Origin: JAABRU01 sp050180235 | Lineage (GTDB): Bacteria; Desulfobacterota; Desulfobacteria; Desulfobacterales; Desulfococcaceae | Length of the DNA: 64,000 nt | Assembly (NCBI GenBank): GCA_050180235.1 | Contig: JBFXEJ010000007.1 | Coordinates: forward strand, 1-64,000 | Direction: 5' to 3' | Shown: positions 8,762 through 16,251 of the stretch, one piece after another | How the letters are laid out: each line of letters begins with the position of its first letter | How positions within the stretch are numbered: the stretch's first letter is position 1 | The notes under the pieces: model-generated | What the model was told of the DNA's origin: nothing | The model's database searches: none | What the model saw: the letters and a program-made list of their open reading frames with translations, nothing else | Position numbers and translations under genes: made by a program

Positions 8762-9726
8762 TGCACAATATACCCAAACGCTTCTGGCTTTACGGAATCT
8801 GCACAGCAGTGCTGCTCAGCACCCCTTTTTATCTGAACAGTTACTGGCTGGATGTGCTGAACAGTGTGGGCCTGTATGTCATGCTGGGACTGAGTCTCAA
8901 TCTCATTGTCGGCCATACCGGACTTTTCAATCTGGGACATGCCGCGTTTTACGCGGTCGGAGCCTATACAGCAGCCATTCTCAACACTTTGTTCAAAATT
9001 CCCATTCTGATGCTTCTTCCTGCCTGTGCCATTACAGCCGGACTTTTTGCCGCCATCATTGCCCGTCCCATCATTCATCTCCGGGGTGATTATCTCTGCA
9101 TTGTGACCATCGGAGTGGGAGAAATTGTGCGCATAGCCCTGATCAATGATATTTTCGGCATTACCGGCGGGGCCAACGGCATTTTCGGCATTTCCCGGCC
9201 AGATTTCTTTGGTTTCAGAATCAGCAGACCCCAGCATTTTTTCTGGCTTATCTGGATATTCACTGCCTTGACTGTATTCCTTTTTTACCGGCTGGAGCAG
9301 TCCCGGTTCGGACGTGCGCTCAATTATCTTCGCGAAGATGAAGTTGCAGCAGAGGGAAGCGGCATCAATACAGCCTATTACAAACTCGCTGTCTTTGTAT
9401 TGGGAGCCGCCTGGGCCGGGATGGTAGGCAATATTTATGCTGCAAAGATGATGACCATTGCACCGGAATCCTTCAATTTCTGGGAATCGGTGATCATGTT
9501 CACTCTGATTATCATGGGCGGTTCCGGCAGTATTCCGGGCGTCATACTGGGAGCCTTTCTCATCATCGGACTGCCTGAAATCTTCCGGGAATTCAAAGAT
9601 GCAAGAATGCTGGTTTTCGGCGGGGCAATGGTGGTGATGATGATCTTCCGCACCCAGGGCATTCTGCCGCCGTATCCCAGAAAATATCCCATCTCCGGCA
9701 TGAGTGAAAACAGGGGGAATGCGTGA
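8758..9726 (+). CDS. livM: Branched-chain amino acid ABC transporter permease LivM
   Basis: Second membrane subunit of the importer. The signature GLSLNLIVGHTGLFNLGHAA near residue 45 is diagnostic of LivM, and RALNYLREDEVAAEGSGIN is the coupling loop to the ATPases. The ATG at 8758 overlaps the livH TGA (ATGA); an adjacent Met at 8761 is an alternative that changes one residue. Length 322 residues. The TGA at 9724-9726 overlaps the GTG start of livG by 4 bp, so H, M and G form a tightly coupled block. Confidence 0.95.
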   Translation: MMHNIPKRFWLYGICTAVLLSTPFYLNSYWLDVLNSVGLYVMLGLSLNLIVGHTGLFNLGHAAFYAVGAYTAAILNTLFKIPILMLLPACAITAGLFAAIIARPIIHLRGDYLCIVTIGVGEIVRIALINDIFGITGGANGIFGISRPDFFGFRISRPQHFFWLIWIFTALTVFLFYRLEQSRFGRALNYLREDEVAAEGSGINTAYYKLAVFVLGAAWAGMVGNIYAAKMMTIAPESFNFWESVIMFTLIIMGGSGSIPGVILGAFLIIGLPEIFREFKDARMLVFGGAMVVMMIFRTQGILPPYPRKYPISGMSENRGNA

Positions 9727-10490
9727 GTCTCTTACAATTGCAGAATCTGACAAAAAAATTCGGCGGTCTGACTGCCGTGAACCATGTGTCCTTTGACACA
9801 GATCAGGGAATCATTGCGGGACTGATCGGCCCCAACGGCGCGGGAAAAACCACAGTTTTCAATCTGATTACCGGCAATTATCAGCCCAATGAAGGCGATG
9901 TCATTTTTGATGGCCAGTCCATTGCCGGACTGCGCACCCATAAGATTGTCTCTCTGGGAATCGCGCGCACCTTTCAGACCATCCGCCTTTTTCAGAAACT
10001 TTCCGTGCTGGAAAACGTGCTGGCAGGCTGCCACTGCCGCATGAAATCCGGGATTTTCAGCGGCATGTTCCGCACACCCGGTCAGAGGAGGGAGGAACAG
10101 GAAGCTCTGGAACTTGCCATGAACGAACTGGCCTTTGTGGGACTGGAAAAGAATGCGGAAATGATTTCCGCGAATCTGTCTTATGGGAACCAGCGGCTGC
10201 TGGAAATTGCACGCGCGCTGGCCACAAAACCCAGACTCCTGATTCTGGATGAACCCGCAGGCGGCATGAACGAACAGGAAACCAACAGTCTGGTGCAGTT
10301 GATCCGCAAAATCCGGGAACGGGGTATTACTGTGCTGCTGATTGAACATGATATGGGGCTGGTCATGGAAGTGTGCGAAAAACTGGTGGTCATTGAATAC
10401 GGCAGCAAAATTGCAGAGGGAACTCCCAAAGAAATCAGGGAAAATCCCCGTGTGATTGAGGCATATCTGGGAACAGAAGAAGGGGAGTAA
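9723..10490 (+). CDS. livG: Branched-chain amino acid ABC transporter ATPase LivG
   Basis: Cytoplasmic ATPase subunit, 255 residues. Walker A is GPNGAGKTT (36-44), the ABC signature is LSYGNQRLLEIARALA and Walker B is LLILDEPAGGMN, with the H-loop in LLIEHDMGLV. The GTG start at 9723 is set by the GTGA overlap with livM. The AGGMNEQET stretch after Walker B is typical of LivG rather than LivF. The next gene, livF, is 266 bp away across a repeat element, an unusual gap in a liv operon. Confidence 0.95.
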   Translation: MSLLQLQNLTKKFGGLTAVNHVSFDTDQGIIAGLIGPNGAGKTTVFNLITGNYQPNEGDVIFDGQSIAGLRTHKIVSLGIARTFQTIRLFQKLSVLENVLAGCHCRMKSGIFSGMFRTPGQRREEQEALELAMNELAFVGLEKNAEMISANLSYGNQRLLEIARALATKPRLLILDEPAGGMNEQETNSLVQLIRKIRERGITVLLIEHDMGLVMEVCEKLVVIEYGSKIAEGTPKEIRENPRVIEAYLGTEEGE

Positions 10491-10508
10491 CAGGCCATGT
10501 GCAGTTTC

Positions 10509-10680
10509 AACCACAAAGGACACAAAGGAGGCACAAAGGACACAGGAAAAAATTTGTGTTTCATGTGAAGAAATTTTGTGAACTTTGCGGGTTATAAAAA
10601 AACTGCACCGGGCATGGATAACAGGAAATCTGAGAAACAACTCCACATTAACCTTTGTGAAACTTTGTGTTTTTGTGGCG
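10509..10680. repeat. CACAAAG-family inverted repeat inserted between livG and livF
   Basis: ACCACAAAGGACACAAAGG at the left is inverted as CCTTTGTGAAACTTTGTG...TTTTTGTGG at the right (about 10651-10678). Related elements occur at 46585-46709 and 60945-61114. It accounts for most of the 266-bp gap in the operon. Confidence 0.7.
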
Positions 10681-10756
10681 GAGTGAAAACGGTCGGGACA
10701 CAGAATTTCTTTGCTGAAAATTCTTCAGATTTAAAATAACTGCGCAAGGCAAAAAA

Positions 10757-11470
10757 ATGCTGCTTGAAATAAAAGACCTTCGAGTGAAATACGGAAATGT
10801 GGAAGCTCTTCACGGCATCAATCTCCGGGTCGGGGAAGGGGAAATCGTCACCATTCTGGGCGCAAACGGCGCGGGAAAATCCACGACCCTCAATGCCATC
10901 AGCGGTCTGGTGAAAATAACAGGCGGCGAGATTCTGTATCAGGGAAGCCCTTTGCACAAAATGAGTGCGGACAAAATCGTGAAAGAGGGCATTACACAGT
11001 CTCCTGAGGGAAGACGGGTGTTCGGAACCCTGACTGTGCGGGAAAACCTGAATCTTGGGGCTTTTACCGTCAATGATGCCCAAAAGGTGAAGGAAACCCT
11101 GGACTGGATTTACCGGCTGTTTCCCCGTCTCAAAGAACGGAGTGAACAGCTTGCAGGAACCCTGAGCGGCGGGGAACAGCAGATGCTGGCCATTGGACGC
11201 GCACTGATGGGTTCTCCGAAGGTTCTGCTGCTGGATGAGCCCAGTCTGGGACTGGCTCCGCTGCTGGTAAAAGCCATTTTTGCGACTGTCAAAGAGATCA
11301 ACAAAAGCGGGGTTACGGTTGTGCTGGTGGAGCAGAATGCACGCGTGGCTCTGAAACTCGCACACCGGGGATATGTTATGGAAGTGGGCAATATTGTGCT
11401 GGAGGATTCCGCGCAGGCTCTGCTTGCCAATCCGGATGTGCAGCACGCGTATCTGGGCGGAAAAAAGTAA
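10757..11470 (+). CDS. livF: Branched-chain amino acid ABC transporter ATPase LivF
   Basis: Second ATPase of the importer, 237 residues. Walker A is GANGAGKST (35-43), the signature LSGGEQQMLAIGRALM, Walker B VLLLDEPSLGLAP and the H-loop VVLVEQNARVAL; the Gln-Asn at the H-loop is normal for LivF. No strong ribosome site precedes the ATG at 10757 (an A-rich stretch only), so its translation may differ from the coupled H-M-G block. The DUF104/PIN pair begins 35 bp downstream and could be read through from this promoter. Confidence 0.95.
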   Translation: MLLEIKDLRVKYGNVEALHGINLRVGEGEIVTILGANGAGKSTTLNAISGLVKITGGEILYQGSPLHKMSADKIVKEGITQSPEGRRVFGTLTVRENLNLGAFTVNDAQKVKETLDWIYRLFPRLKERSEQLAGTLSGGEQQMLAIGRALMGSPKVLLLDEPSLGLAPLLVKAIFATVKEINKSGVTVVLVEQNARVALKLAHRGYVMEVGNIVLEDSAQALLANPDVQHAYLGGKK

Positions 11471-11505
11471 GGCAGGCAAACTTATTCCGATAAATGAGGT
11501 GGATG

Positions 11506-11796
11506 ATGACACAAATGATTACAGCAATTTATGAGAGGGGAGCATTGCATCCCGCAGTACCTCTTGATTTGCAGGAACACCAGGCTGTTACAATTAAGAT
11601 TATGCAGATACAGGCAAATGATAATATTCAGCAAGTCCTGAAGGAGCTTATTGCAGCAGGAATTGTTACCCCCCCTCAATGCCCTGCTCCGGCCCCACCT
11701 TTATCCAATGCAGATCGTGAAATCCTTTCACGTGAATTGGGGAGCAAAATTCAAAAACCTCTGTCAGAAATCATTATTGAGGAAAGGGACAGATGA
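11506..11796 (+). CDS. DUF104 (AF2212/PG0164-type) antitoxin
   Basis: Small antitoxin of a VapBC-like module. The first 30 residues (TQMITAIYERGALHPAVPL) match the beta-strand start of the DUF104 family, with a helical, partly disordered C-terminal half that would wrap the PIN toxin. The frame opens at 11494; ATG at 11506 is chosen because it aligns with family N-termini (M-x3-I-x-AIYE) and has GAGG at 11496-11499 six bases upstream. 11503 and 11515 are alternatives. Its last codons overlap the toxin start by 4 bp (ATGA at 11793-11796), the usual coupling in such pairs. Confidence 0.8.
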   Translation: MTQMITAIYERGALHPAVPLDLQEHQAVTIKIMQIQANDNIQQVLKELIAAGIVTPPQCPAPAPPLSNADREILSRELGSKIQKPLSEIIIEERDR

Positions 11797-12263
11797 ACCT
11801 TTATTATTTTGACAGCAGCGCGCTGGTTAAACAGTATGTTTATGAAACAGGTTCATTATGGGTTCAGGCAGTAACTGCGTCCAATCTTGTTTTTGTGAGT
11901 CGGATTACACGGGTTGAAGTTTTAAGTGCATTATCACGGTTAAAGAGGGAAGGAAAAATCGATTCTCCAAAACTGTCGGCAACGATGCAGCTTTTTGATT
12001 ATGACTGGATATACAGATACCATATTGTTGAACTGGATCATCAAATTACTGAACATGCGGGACAACTGGTGCAGCAATATCCATTGCGTGCCTATGACAG
12101 TGTTCAATTGGCAACAGCACTGAAACTGCATTCCTTTTATTCTGTCAGGGATTTGTTTGTTTTGATATTTGTTTCCGCCGATGACCGTTTGTTAAATGCA
12201 GCGCAAAGTGAAAAGATGTTCGGAGAAAATCCAAATATCTATCCAAATATGAGTTCGATATGA
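11793..12263 (+). CDS. PIN-domain toxin (VapC family)
   Basis: A 156-residue PIN-domain ribonuclease. Acidic metal ligands are visible: D8 in LYYFDSSALVK, E in TRVEVLSAL near residue 48, D in YDSVQLATAL near 107, and D in VSADDRLLNAA near 133. This set is the standard four-acid PIN active site. VapC toxins typically cut tRNA or rRNA and are held inactive by the upstream antitoxin. The C-terminal GENPNIYPNMSSI tail is longer than usual. The pair sits just behind livF. Confidence 0.85.
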   Translation: MNLYYFDSSALVKQYVYETGSLWVQAVTASNLVFVSRITRVEVLSALSRLKREGKIDSPKLSATMQLFDYDWIYRYHIVELDHQITEHAGQLVQQYPLRAYDSVQLATALKLHSFYSVRDLFVLIFVSADDRLLNAAQSEKMFGENPNIYPNMSSI

Positions 12264-12342
12264 CTTTGACTCTGATATTTGGATTCGTATATATTTCTTA
12301 TTTCAATGAACTGAAAACATAAATTTTTTACAGAAAATGTAG

Positions 12343-12392
12343 GTTGGGTGAATTTTCCAATTTTTTTGTAAAAATTGGAAAATTCACCCAAC
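12343..12392. terminator. 23-bp perfect hairpin after the PIN toxin
   Basis: Arms 12343-12365 and 12370-12392 (GTTGGGTGAATTTTCCAATT...) pair perfectly around a TTGT loop. It could terminate transcription from the toxin-antitoxin pair, though a U-rich tail is weak (CATCGTCCTTAAC). A fragment of the same sequence recurs at about 38639-38660, so it is also a dispersed repeat. Confidence 0.55.
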
Positions 12393-12430
12393 ATCGTCCT
12401 TAACTTTTTACAGATGAAAGGAGCAGTAAA

Positions 12431-12502
12431 ATGAGCAGATTTGTTCAAACAGCAGTTTTTGGCATTGTGGCGGTTTTCATGGTTTATGCACCTTTATTCT
12501 GA
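12431..12502 (+). CDS. Possible 23-residue membrane peptide
   Basis: A short frame, MSRFVQTAVFGIVAVFMVYA plus PLF, preceded by AAGGAG at 12417-12422 with eight bases of spacing, a better ribosome site than many annotated genes here. The peptide has one hydrophobic stretch of about 17 residues and could be a small single-pass membrane protein or a type I toxin-like peptide. It lies between a strong hairpin and an AAACCGG repeat. No homologue is recognised; expression is unproven. Confidence 0.4.
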   Translation: MSRFVQTAVFGIVAVFMVYAPLF

Positions 12503-12547
12503 AATCGTCATCTTAATTTCTGTACGGTGATGTCTGTTCAATAATCA

Positions 12548-12668
12548 TAGGTAGTGCTTTGTCAATTTTGATTTTATGATCTGAAGTATACAGAAAAACC
12601 GGATTTTTTGGAAAAATCCGGTTTTTGCAAATCACAGATTCAAGGCTGACAGAGTAGCAGGACAAAAC
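12548..12668. repeat. AAACCGGATTTTT hairpin repeat
   Basis: A conserved unit of about 120 bp whose core (about 12594-12626) is a hairpin of AAAAACCGGATTTTT and its complement. Close copies lie at 38505-38625 and, inverted, at about 30888-30965; a shorter version of the hairpin is at 14734-14772. It is followed by the ribosome site of the lipoprotein gene. Confidence 0.75.
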
Positions 12669-12708
12669 CATAAGTTGATCCATAACCTTAACATTGGAGG
12701 AATTTTTT

Positions 12709-14472
12709 ATGAAAAAACAGTTTGTCATCGCACTGGTACTGGCAGTGTGCGCTTTGGGTCTGTATTCCGCAGGATGCAGCAAGAACAAAGAGGAAAATCA
12801 GGCGGAAAGCAAAACAGAGAAAAAAACAGAGGAAGCCCGGAAGACGGTTGCTGATTTCATGCCGGAAAGCACTGAATTCATGCTGAAAACTGCTTCCATT
12901 GAAAAGATGTATTCCCTTTTTTCCGTAAACGGAAGCACCATCATGGGCAGTCCTGTGGAAAAAGCGGAAGAAATGAAAGCCAAATGGGGATTCAATCCTC
13001 TGGTTCTGGATGAACTCCGGGCCAATGGCTTTGACACGGCAAAGGAGATCGGACTGGCTGCGGACAATATCCGATGGCAGGAAAATGGCGGTGATCCGCT
13101 TCTGGACTGTCTGATTCTTGTTCCTGTGACAGACGGGAAAAAAGCACAGGCAGCAGTGGAACGCTATATTCTCAATGACAAACCCGGAACTGTGTTTGAA
13201 AAGGCAAATGAAATAAGCCTGTTCAAACAGGAGGGCAGTCCCCTGCGCGGCGCTGTGGCCCAAAAGGAGGATTACCTGTTTATTGCCTTTAACCGTCAGT
13301 CTGAGGTTAGCGGGTTTATGACCCAGGTGCTTCAAAGCGCCAAATCTGTCAAAGACACAGTGACTTATCAGGATGTTGTTTCCCGCACTGATGCGGCAAA
13401 GGATATTTTTCTGTATGCAAATTTCGGAAAAATTGCAAAAAACAACTATGAGACTCTGAAAAATGCTTCACAGAAACCGGGACAGGAACAGTCACCCGGT
13501 CTGAACCGGCATCTGGTCTATTTCAAAGACTATGAGGGAGCTGGCATTTCAGTGGATGCGTCCCAGAAAGATCTGCGGATCGCGGGTCTGCTCAATGTCC
13601 GGGAAGGTTCTGATCTCCTGAAGATTTCCCAAAATATCCGGTTCAGCAAACAGACTGTGCTCGGACTTGGCAAATCTCCGGCCCTGCTGCTGACCAGTGC
13701 TGTGAATTTTCAGGAATATTACCGGATTATACAGGAGACAATGAATCCGGAGGAGAAAACTGCATGGCAGAGCCGTCTGTCAGAGTTCCGGAACCGCTAC
13801 GGTGTGGACGGAGAAAAGGATATTCTGTCAAACATTGAGGGAAACTTCAATCTGGGAATCTATGACGGCAAAAGCATCAATATGAGCAATTACAATATCC
13901 TTGCCACTCTTGGCGTAAAAGACGGAAAAAAGATTCAGGCTGTCATGGACACCATGTTCCAGTCTCTGACTCCGGAAGAGAAGACTATGATCCGCAAAGA
14001 CAGTATTCAGGGAAATGATGCCTATGTCATTACAGTGATGGGCATTTTTCAGATATGTGCAGGCGTAAAAGACAATAATTTCATTCTTGCCGCAGGTTAT
14101 CCCATGTTTGAGTCTGCTGTGAGCGGAAATCCGGATACAGGTTTTCTGTCCGGTATGGAGGATAAGGAGCTGGTGAATCAGTTGAAAGGGGATACCGGAG
14201 TGTTTTACGTGAACATTCAGGAACTGTATGCTGCTGCTAACAATTTCCCATTTCTCATGCAGAAAATGAATGAGGGGCAGCCCGCAGATCCCAAATCCGG
14301 CGAGGCCATGCGTCAGCTTGAATACATGCTGCTTTCAACCGGTACGGAAGGAAAGAGTTTCCGGATGGATATGACAGTGAAAACCCGTTTTTCCGAACCT
14401 TTTTTTCAGGGAATGAAGAAACTGTCCGAACAGATGAAACCTGCGGAGAAGCCTTCTACCGGAACAGAATGA
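12709..14472 (+). CDS. Large lipoprotein of unknown function (DUF3352-like)
   Basis: A 587-residue exported lipoprotein. The N-terminus MKKQFVIALVLAVCALGLYS runs into a lipobox (YSAGC), then a charged Lys/Glu linker of about 35 residues (KNKEENQAESKTEKK), then a soluble domain of about 540 residues. Its repeated 'ADFMPESTEFML', 'VKDGKKIQAVMD' and 'GKSPALLL' elements resemble DUF3352-type proteins of unknown function. The frame can be extended to a TTG at 12694, but TGGAGG at 12695-12700 sets the ATG at 12709. It is transcribed alone and followed by a repeat-rich spacer. Membrane (inner or outer) not decidable: the residue after Cys is Ser. Confidence 0.75.
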   Translation: MKKQFVIALVLAVCALGLYSAGCSKNKEENQAESKTEKKTEEARKTVADFMPESTEFMLKTASIEKMYSLFSVNGSTIMGSPVEKAEEMKAKWGFNPLVLDELRANGFDTAKEIGLAADNIRWQENGGDPLLDCLILVPVTDGKKAQAAVERYILNDKPGTVFEKANEISLFKQEGSPLRGAVAQKEDYLFIAFNRQSEVSGFMTQVLQSAKSVKDTVTYQDVVSRTDAAKDIFLYANFGKIAKNNYETLKNASQKPGQEQSPGLNRHLVYFKDYEGAGISVDASQKDLRIAGLLNVREGSDLLKISQNIRFSKQTVLGLGKSPALLLTSAVNFQEYYRIIQETMNPEEKTAWQSRLSEFRNRYGVDGEKDILSNIEGNFNLGIYDGKSINMSNYNILATLGVKDGKKIQAVMDTMFQSLTPEEKTMIRKDSIQGNDAYVITVMGIFQICAGVKDNNFILAAGYPMFESAVSGNPDTGFLSGMEDKELVNQLKGDTGVFYVNIQELYAAANNFPFLMQKMNEGQPADPKSGEAMRQLEYMLLSTGTEGKSFRMDMTVKTRFSEPFFQGMKKLSEQMKPAEKPSTGTE

Positions 14473-14484
14473 TTCAGGTCTGAT

Positions 14485-14657
14485 AAAAGCTTCCGGCTTT
14501 TGCCCTGTGCCTGTGAACTGAACCGGGATATTTATAGTTCTTTTACAAACTTCTGTCCTCTGCAAAACCCGGTGGAGGAGTGCAAAAATTAAGCGAAGCG
14601 GTTTTTTGCACAGAGGACAAAAGTTGAGGAAAATACTATATTTTCAGAAGTCACCTA
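14485..14657. repeat. Family B element (inverted) interrupted by a 104-bp insertion
   Basis: The family B sequence from AAAAGCTTCCGGCTTTT to TTTTCAGAAGTCACCT is split at GGATATTTA by a separate element, 14535-14638, flanked by TA on both sides. The insert has ends TAGTTCTTTTACAAAC and its degenerate complement GTTGAGGAAAATACTA, and carries the GCAAAAATTAAGCG hairpin. Compare the uninterrupted copy at 16003-16109. Confidence 0.8.
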
Positions 14658-14671
14658 AGGGTCTGTATCAA

Positions 14672-14960
14672 AATAATACCGATTCGCTATTGACTTGATA
14701 CAATATTGTCAGTTTTTCCATTGCTGCACCTGTAAGAACAACCGGATTTTTCGGAAAAATCCGGTTGTTCTTATACCAATTCTCCATTGATTTTATACAA
14801 TGCGGAATGCAATCCGGAGGAGTGCAAAAATTAAGCGGAGCGGTTTTTTGCACAAGCGCAACGGTGAAAAAAACTTAAAATCAATGGCGATTTGGTATTA
14901 TACACGGAAACTTCTGTTTGCCTTCTTATAAGTATCTTTTCAATGGCGATTTGGCATAAG
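14672..14960. repeat. Cluster of family A ends with nested hairpins
   Basis: Family A ends occur at 14672-14706, 14769-14802 (same orientation), 14876-14902 and 14928-14960 (opposite). Between them are a perfect 39-nt palindrome (14734-14772, AAGAACAACCGGATTTTT arms) and another GCAAAAATTAAGCGG hairpin (about 14822-14853). The arrangement suggests two family A elements side by side or one inserted in the other. No gene is present from 14473 to 15258. Confidence 0.7.
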
Positions 14961-15119
14961 TTGTTCCAAACCCTTAGGGTTTCCAGACAGAAAATTGTAC
15001 AGATTATTTTTTCAGGAGTTACACAGTTGTTTTTTTCAACTATCTGATTTTACATAAACAGATTTATGCACTGCAACATTGGCATACATAAAAACCAATA
15101 TGTTAAAATTTAACTGCGT

Positions 15120-15230
15120 ATAATACCGGTTCGCCATTGGTTTTATACAATCAGATTTGACAACTTTTGAAAAGTTGTCAAATCTTACACAGGTGCAGAC
15201 TGCATCAAGTCAATGGCGAATCGGTATAAG
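15120..15230. repeat. Family A element with a perfect internal palindrome
   Basis: Ends TAATACCGGTTCGCCATTGG and CAATGGCGAATCGGTATAA are inverted. Inside, 15153-15185 is a perfect 16-bp palindrome (AGATTTGACAACTTTT arms, one-base loop). It lies just beyond the 3' end of the methyltransferase gene. Confidence 0.8.
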
Positions 15231-15258
15231 AGGCCAAAATTCTGGTTCTGAATTATTT

Positions 15259-15984
15259 TCAATCTGTTTTTCCAAGCACATAAACTGCCCAGGGACTGAT
15301 TTCTGTTTCACTGATCCATTCAAAAGGCTCATCCGCTGAGGCCAGCGGTGTCTGAATTTCAAGAACCCTGAGACCGGCTTTTGCAAAAATTTCCCTGTAA
15401 TCCGCATCAGCCCAGACAATATCCTCCACAGGTCTTGTGTCACCCGTATCAGTGATGATGATTTTCACCTTATCCCCGCTTTTGGAATAATGATTCTCCG
15501 GAAAATCCGCTGTGGAAAAAGAGGCCCATTCATGGATGTAAATTTCAGGTCTTGAAACAATGACAGCAATGATCCCATCATCTTTGAGCAGATGTCTGAG
15601 TCCATGCAGTATCCTGATTTTATTTTCTTTTTCCGGAATATTGTCAAAGGTGAAAGCAGCCAGCACCAGATCAAAACTCTTTGTCTGAAACTGACTGAAA
15701 TCTCCGTCAGTTATCAGCCGGTAATCCCCGCTGGGATCGTTTTCCTTTGCCATCCGGATCATATTTTCCGATATATCGGCTCCTGTGGCATGAAAACCGC
15801 ATTTTTTCAGAAATCTGGAAGAACGCCCCGCACCGCAGCCGAAATCCAGAGCTTTTCCTGCCTTTACATATGAGGATATAATTCCGGGCAGATCCCGGTA
15901 AGCCAGATAATAGGTTCCGGGAAATTCAATTTTTGCATATGCCTCAGCATATGCGGGGTCTTCGTATGAATTGATGAAGGTCAC
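15259..15984 (-). CDS. Class I SAM-dependent methyltransferase
   Basis: A 241-residue Rossmann-type methyltransferase. Motif I is LDFGCGAGRSSRFL (about residues 44-57), followed by the acidic strand GADISENMIRMA that binds the ribose hydroxyls, and the post-I strand DLVLAAFTFDNIPE. The C-terminal half (EWASFSTADF, DTGDTRPVEDIVW) shapes the substrate site and does not identify the substrate. It resembles the broad Methyltransf_11/25 group acting on small molecules. Monocistronic between repeat elements; start at 15984 has a GGAG (AAAAGGAGCC) nine bases upstream. Confidence 0.85.
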   Translation of the reverse strand: MTFINSYEDPAYAEAYAKIEFPGTYYLAYRDLPGIISSYVKAGKALDFGCGAGRSSRFLKKCGFHATGADISENMIRMAKENDPSGDYRLITDGDFSQFQTKSFDLVLAAFTFDNIPEKENKIRILHGLRHLLKDDGIIAVIVSRPEIYIHEWASFSTADFPENHYSKSGDKVKIIITDTGDTRPVEDIVWADADYREIFAKAGLRVLEIQTPLASADEPFEWISETEISPWAVYVLGKTD

Positions 15985-16002
15985 AGCAGGCTCCTTTTCA
16001 AA

Positions 16003-16109
16003 TTAGGTGATTTCCGGAAAAGAATATACCGGAAAAGTATCAAAAGCTTCCAGCTTTTGCCCTGTGCCTGTGAACTGAAATGGTATATTTATTTTCAGAA
16101 ATCACCTTA
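16003..16109. repeat. Family B element, uninterrupted copy
   Basis: TTAGGTGATTTCCGGAAAAG at the left is inverted as TTTTCAGAAATCACCTTA at the right, around CAAAAGCTTCCAGCTTTTG. It is immediately upstream of the methyltransferase start (15984). The remaining spacer to 16251 contains a CCGGCTTTCGCGGGAATGAC palindrome (about 16223-16250) of a type common in proteobacterial intergenic DNA. Confidence 0.8.
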
Positions 16110-16251
16110 ATTTAAGGATAAACCGGAATGGGGAAAAACCTGCAAATCCGTAAATCCTGACCAACCGGATTCAGACAGTTGCAATGGCGGCTTATCCTCA
16201 CGCTGCACCGCCCCGCGTGACCGGCTCCCGGCTTTCGCGGGAATGACCGCA

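Noticed and set aside
8653..9753. Long open frame of 366 codons on the minus strand opposite livM
   Set aside because: It is the antisense shadow of livM: low-complexity His/Gln/Ser composition, no domain and no ribosome site, while livM has diagnostic motifs.
15153..15185. Perfect 33-nt palindrome considered as an operator
   Set aside because: It is inside a family A element at the 3' end of a gene, not in a promoter position.
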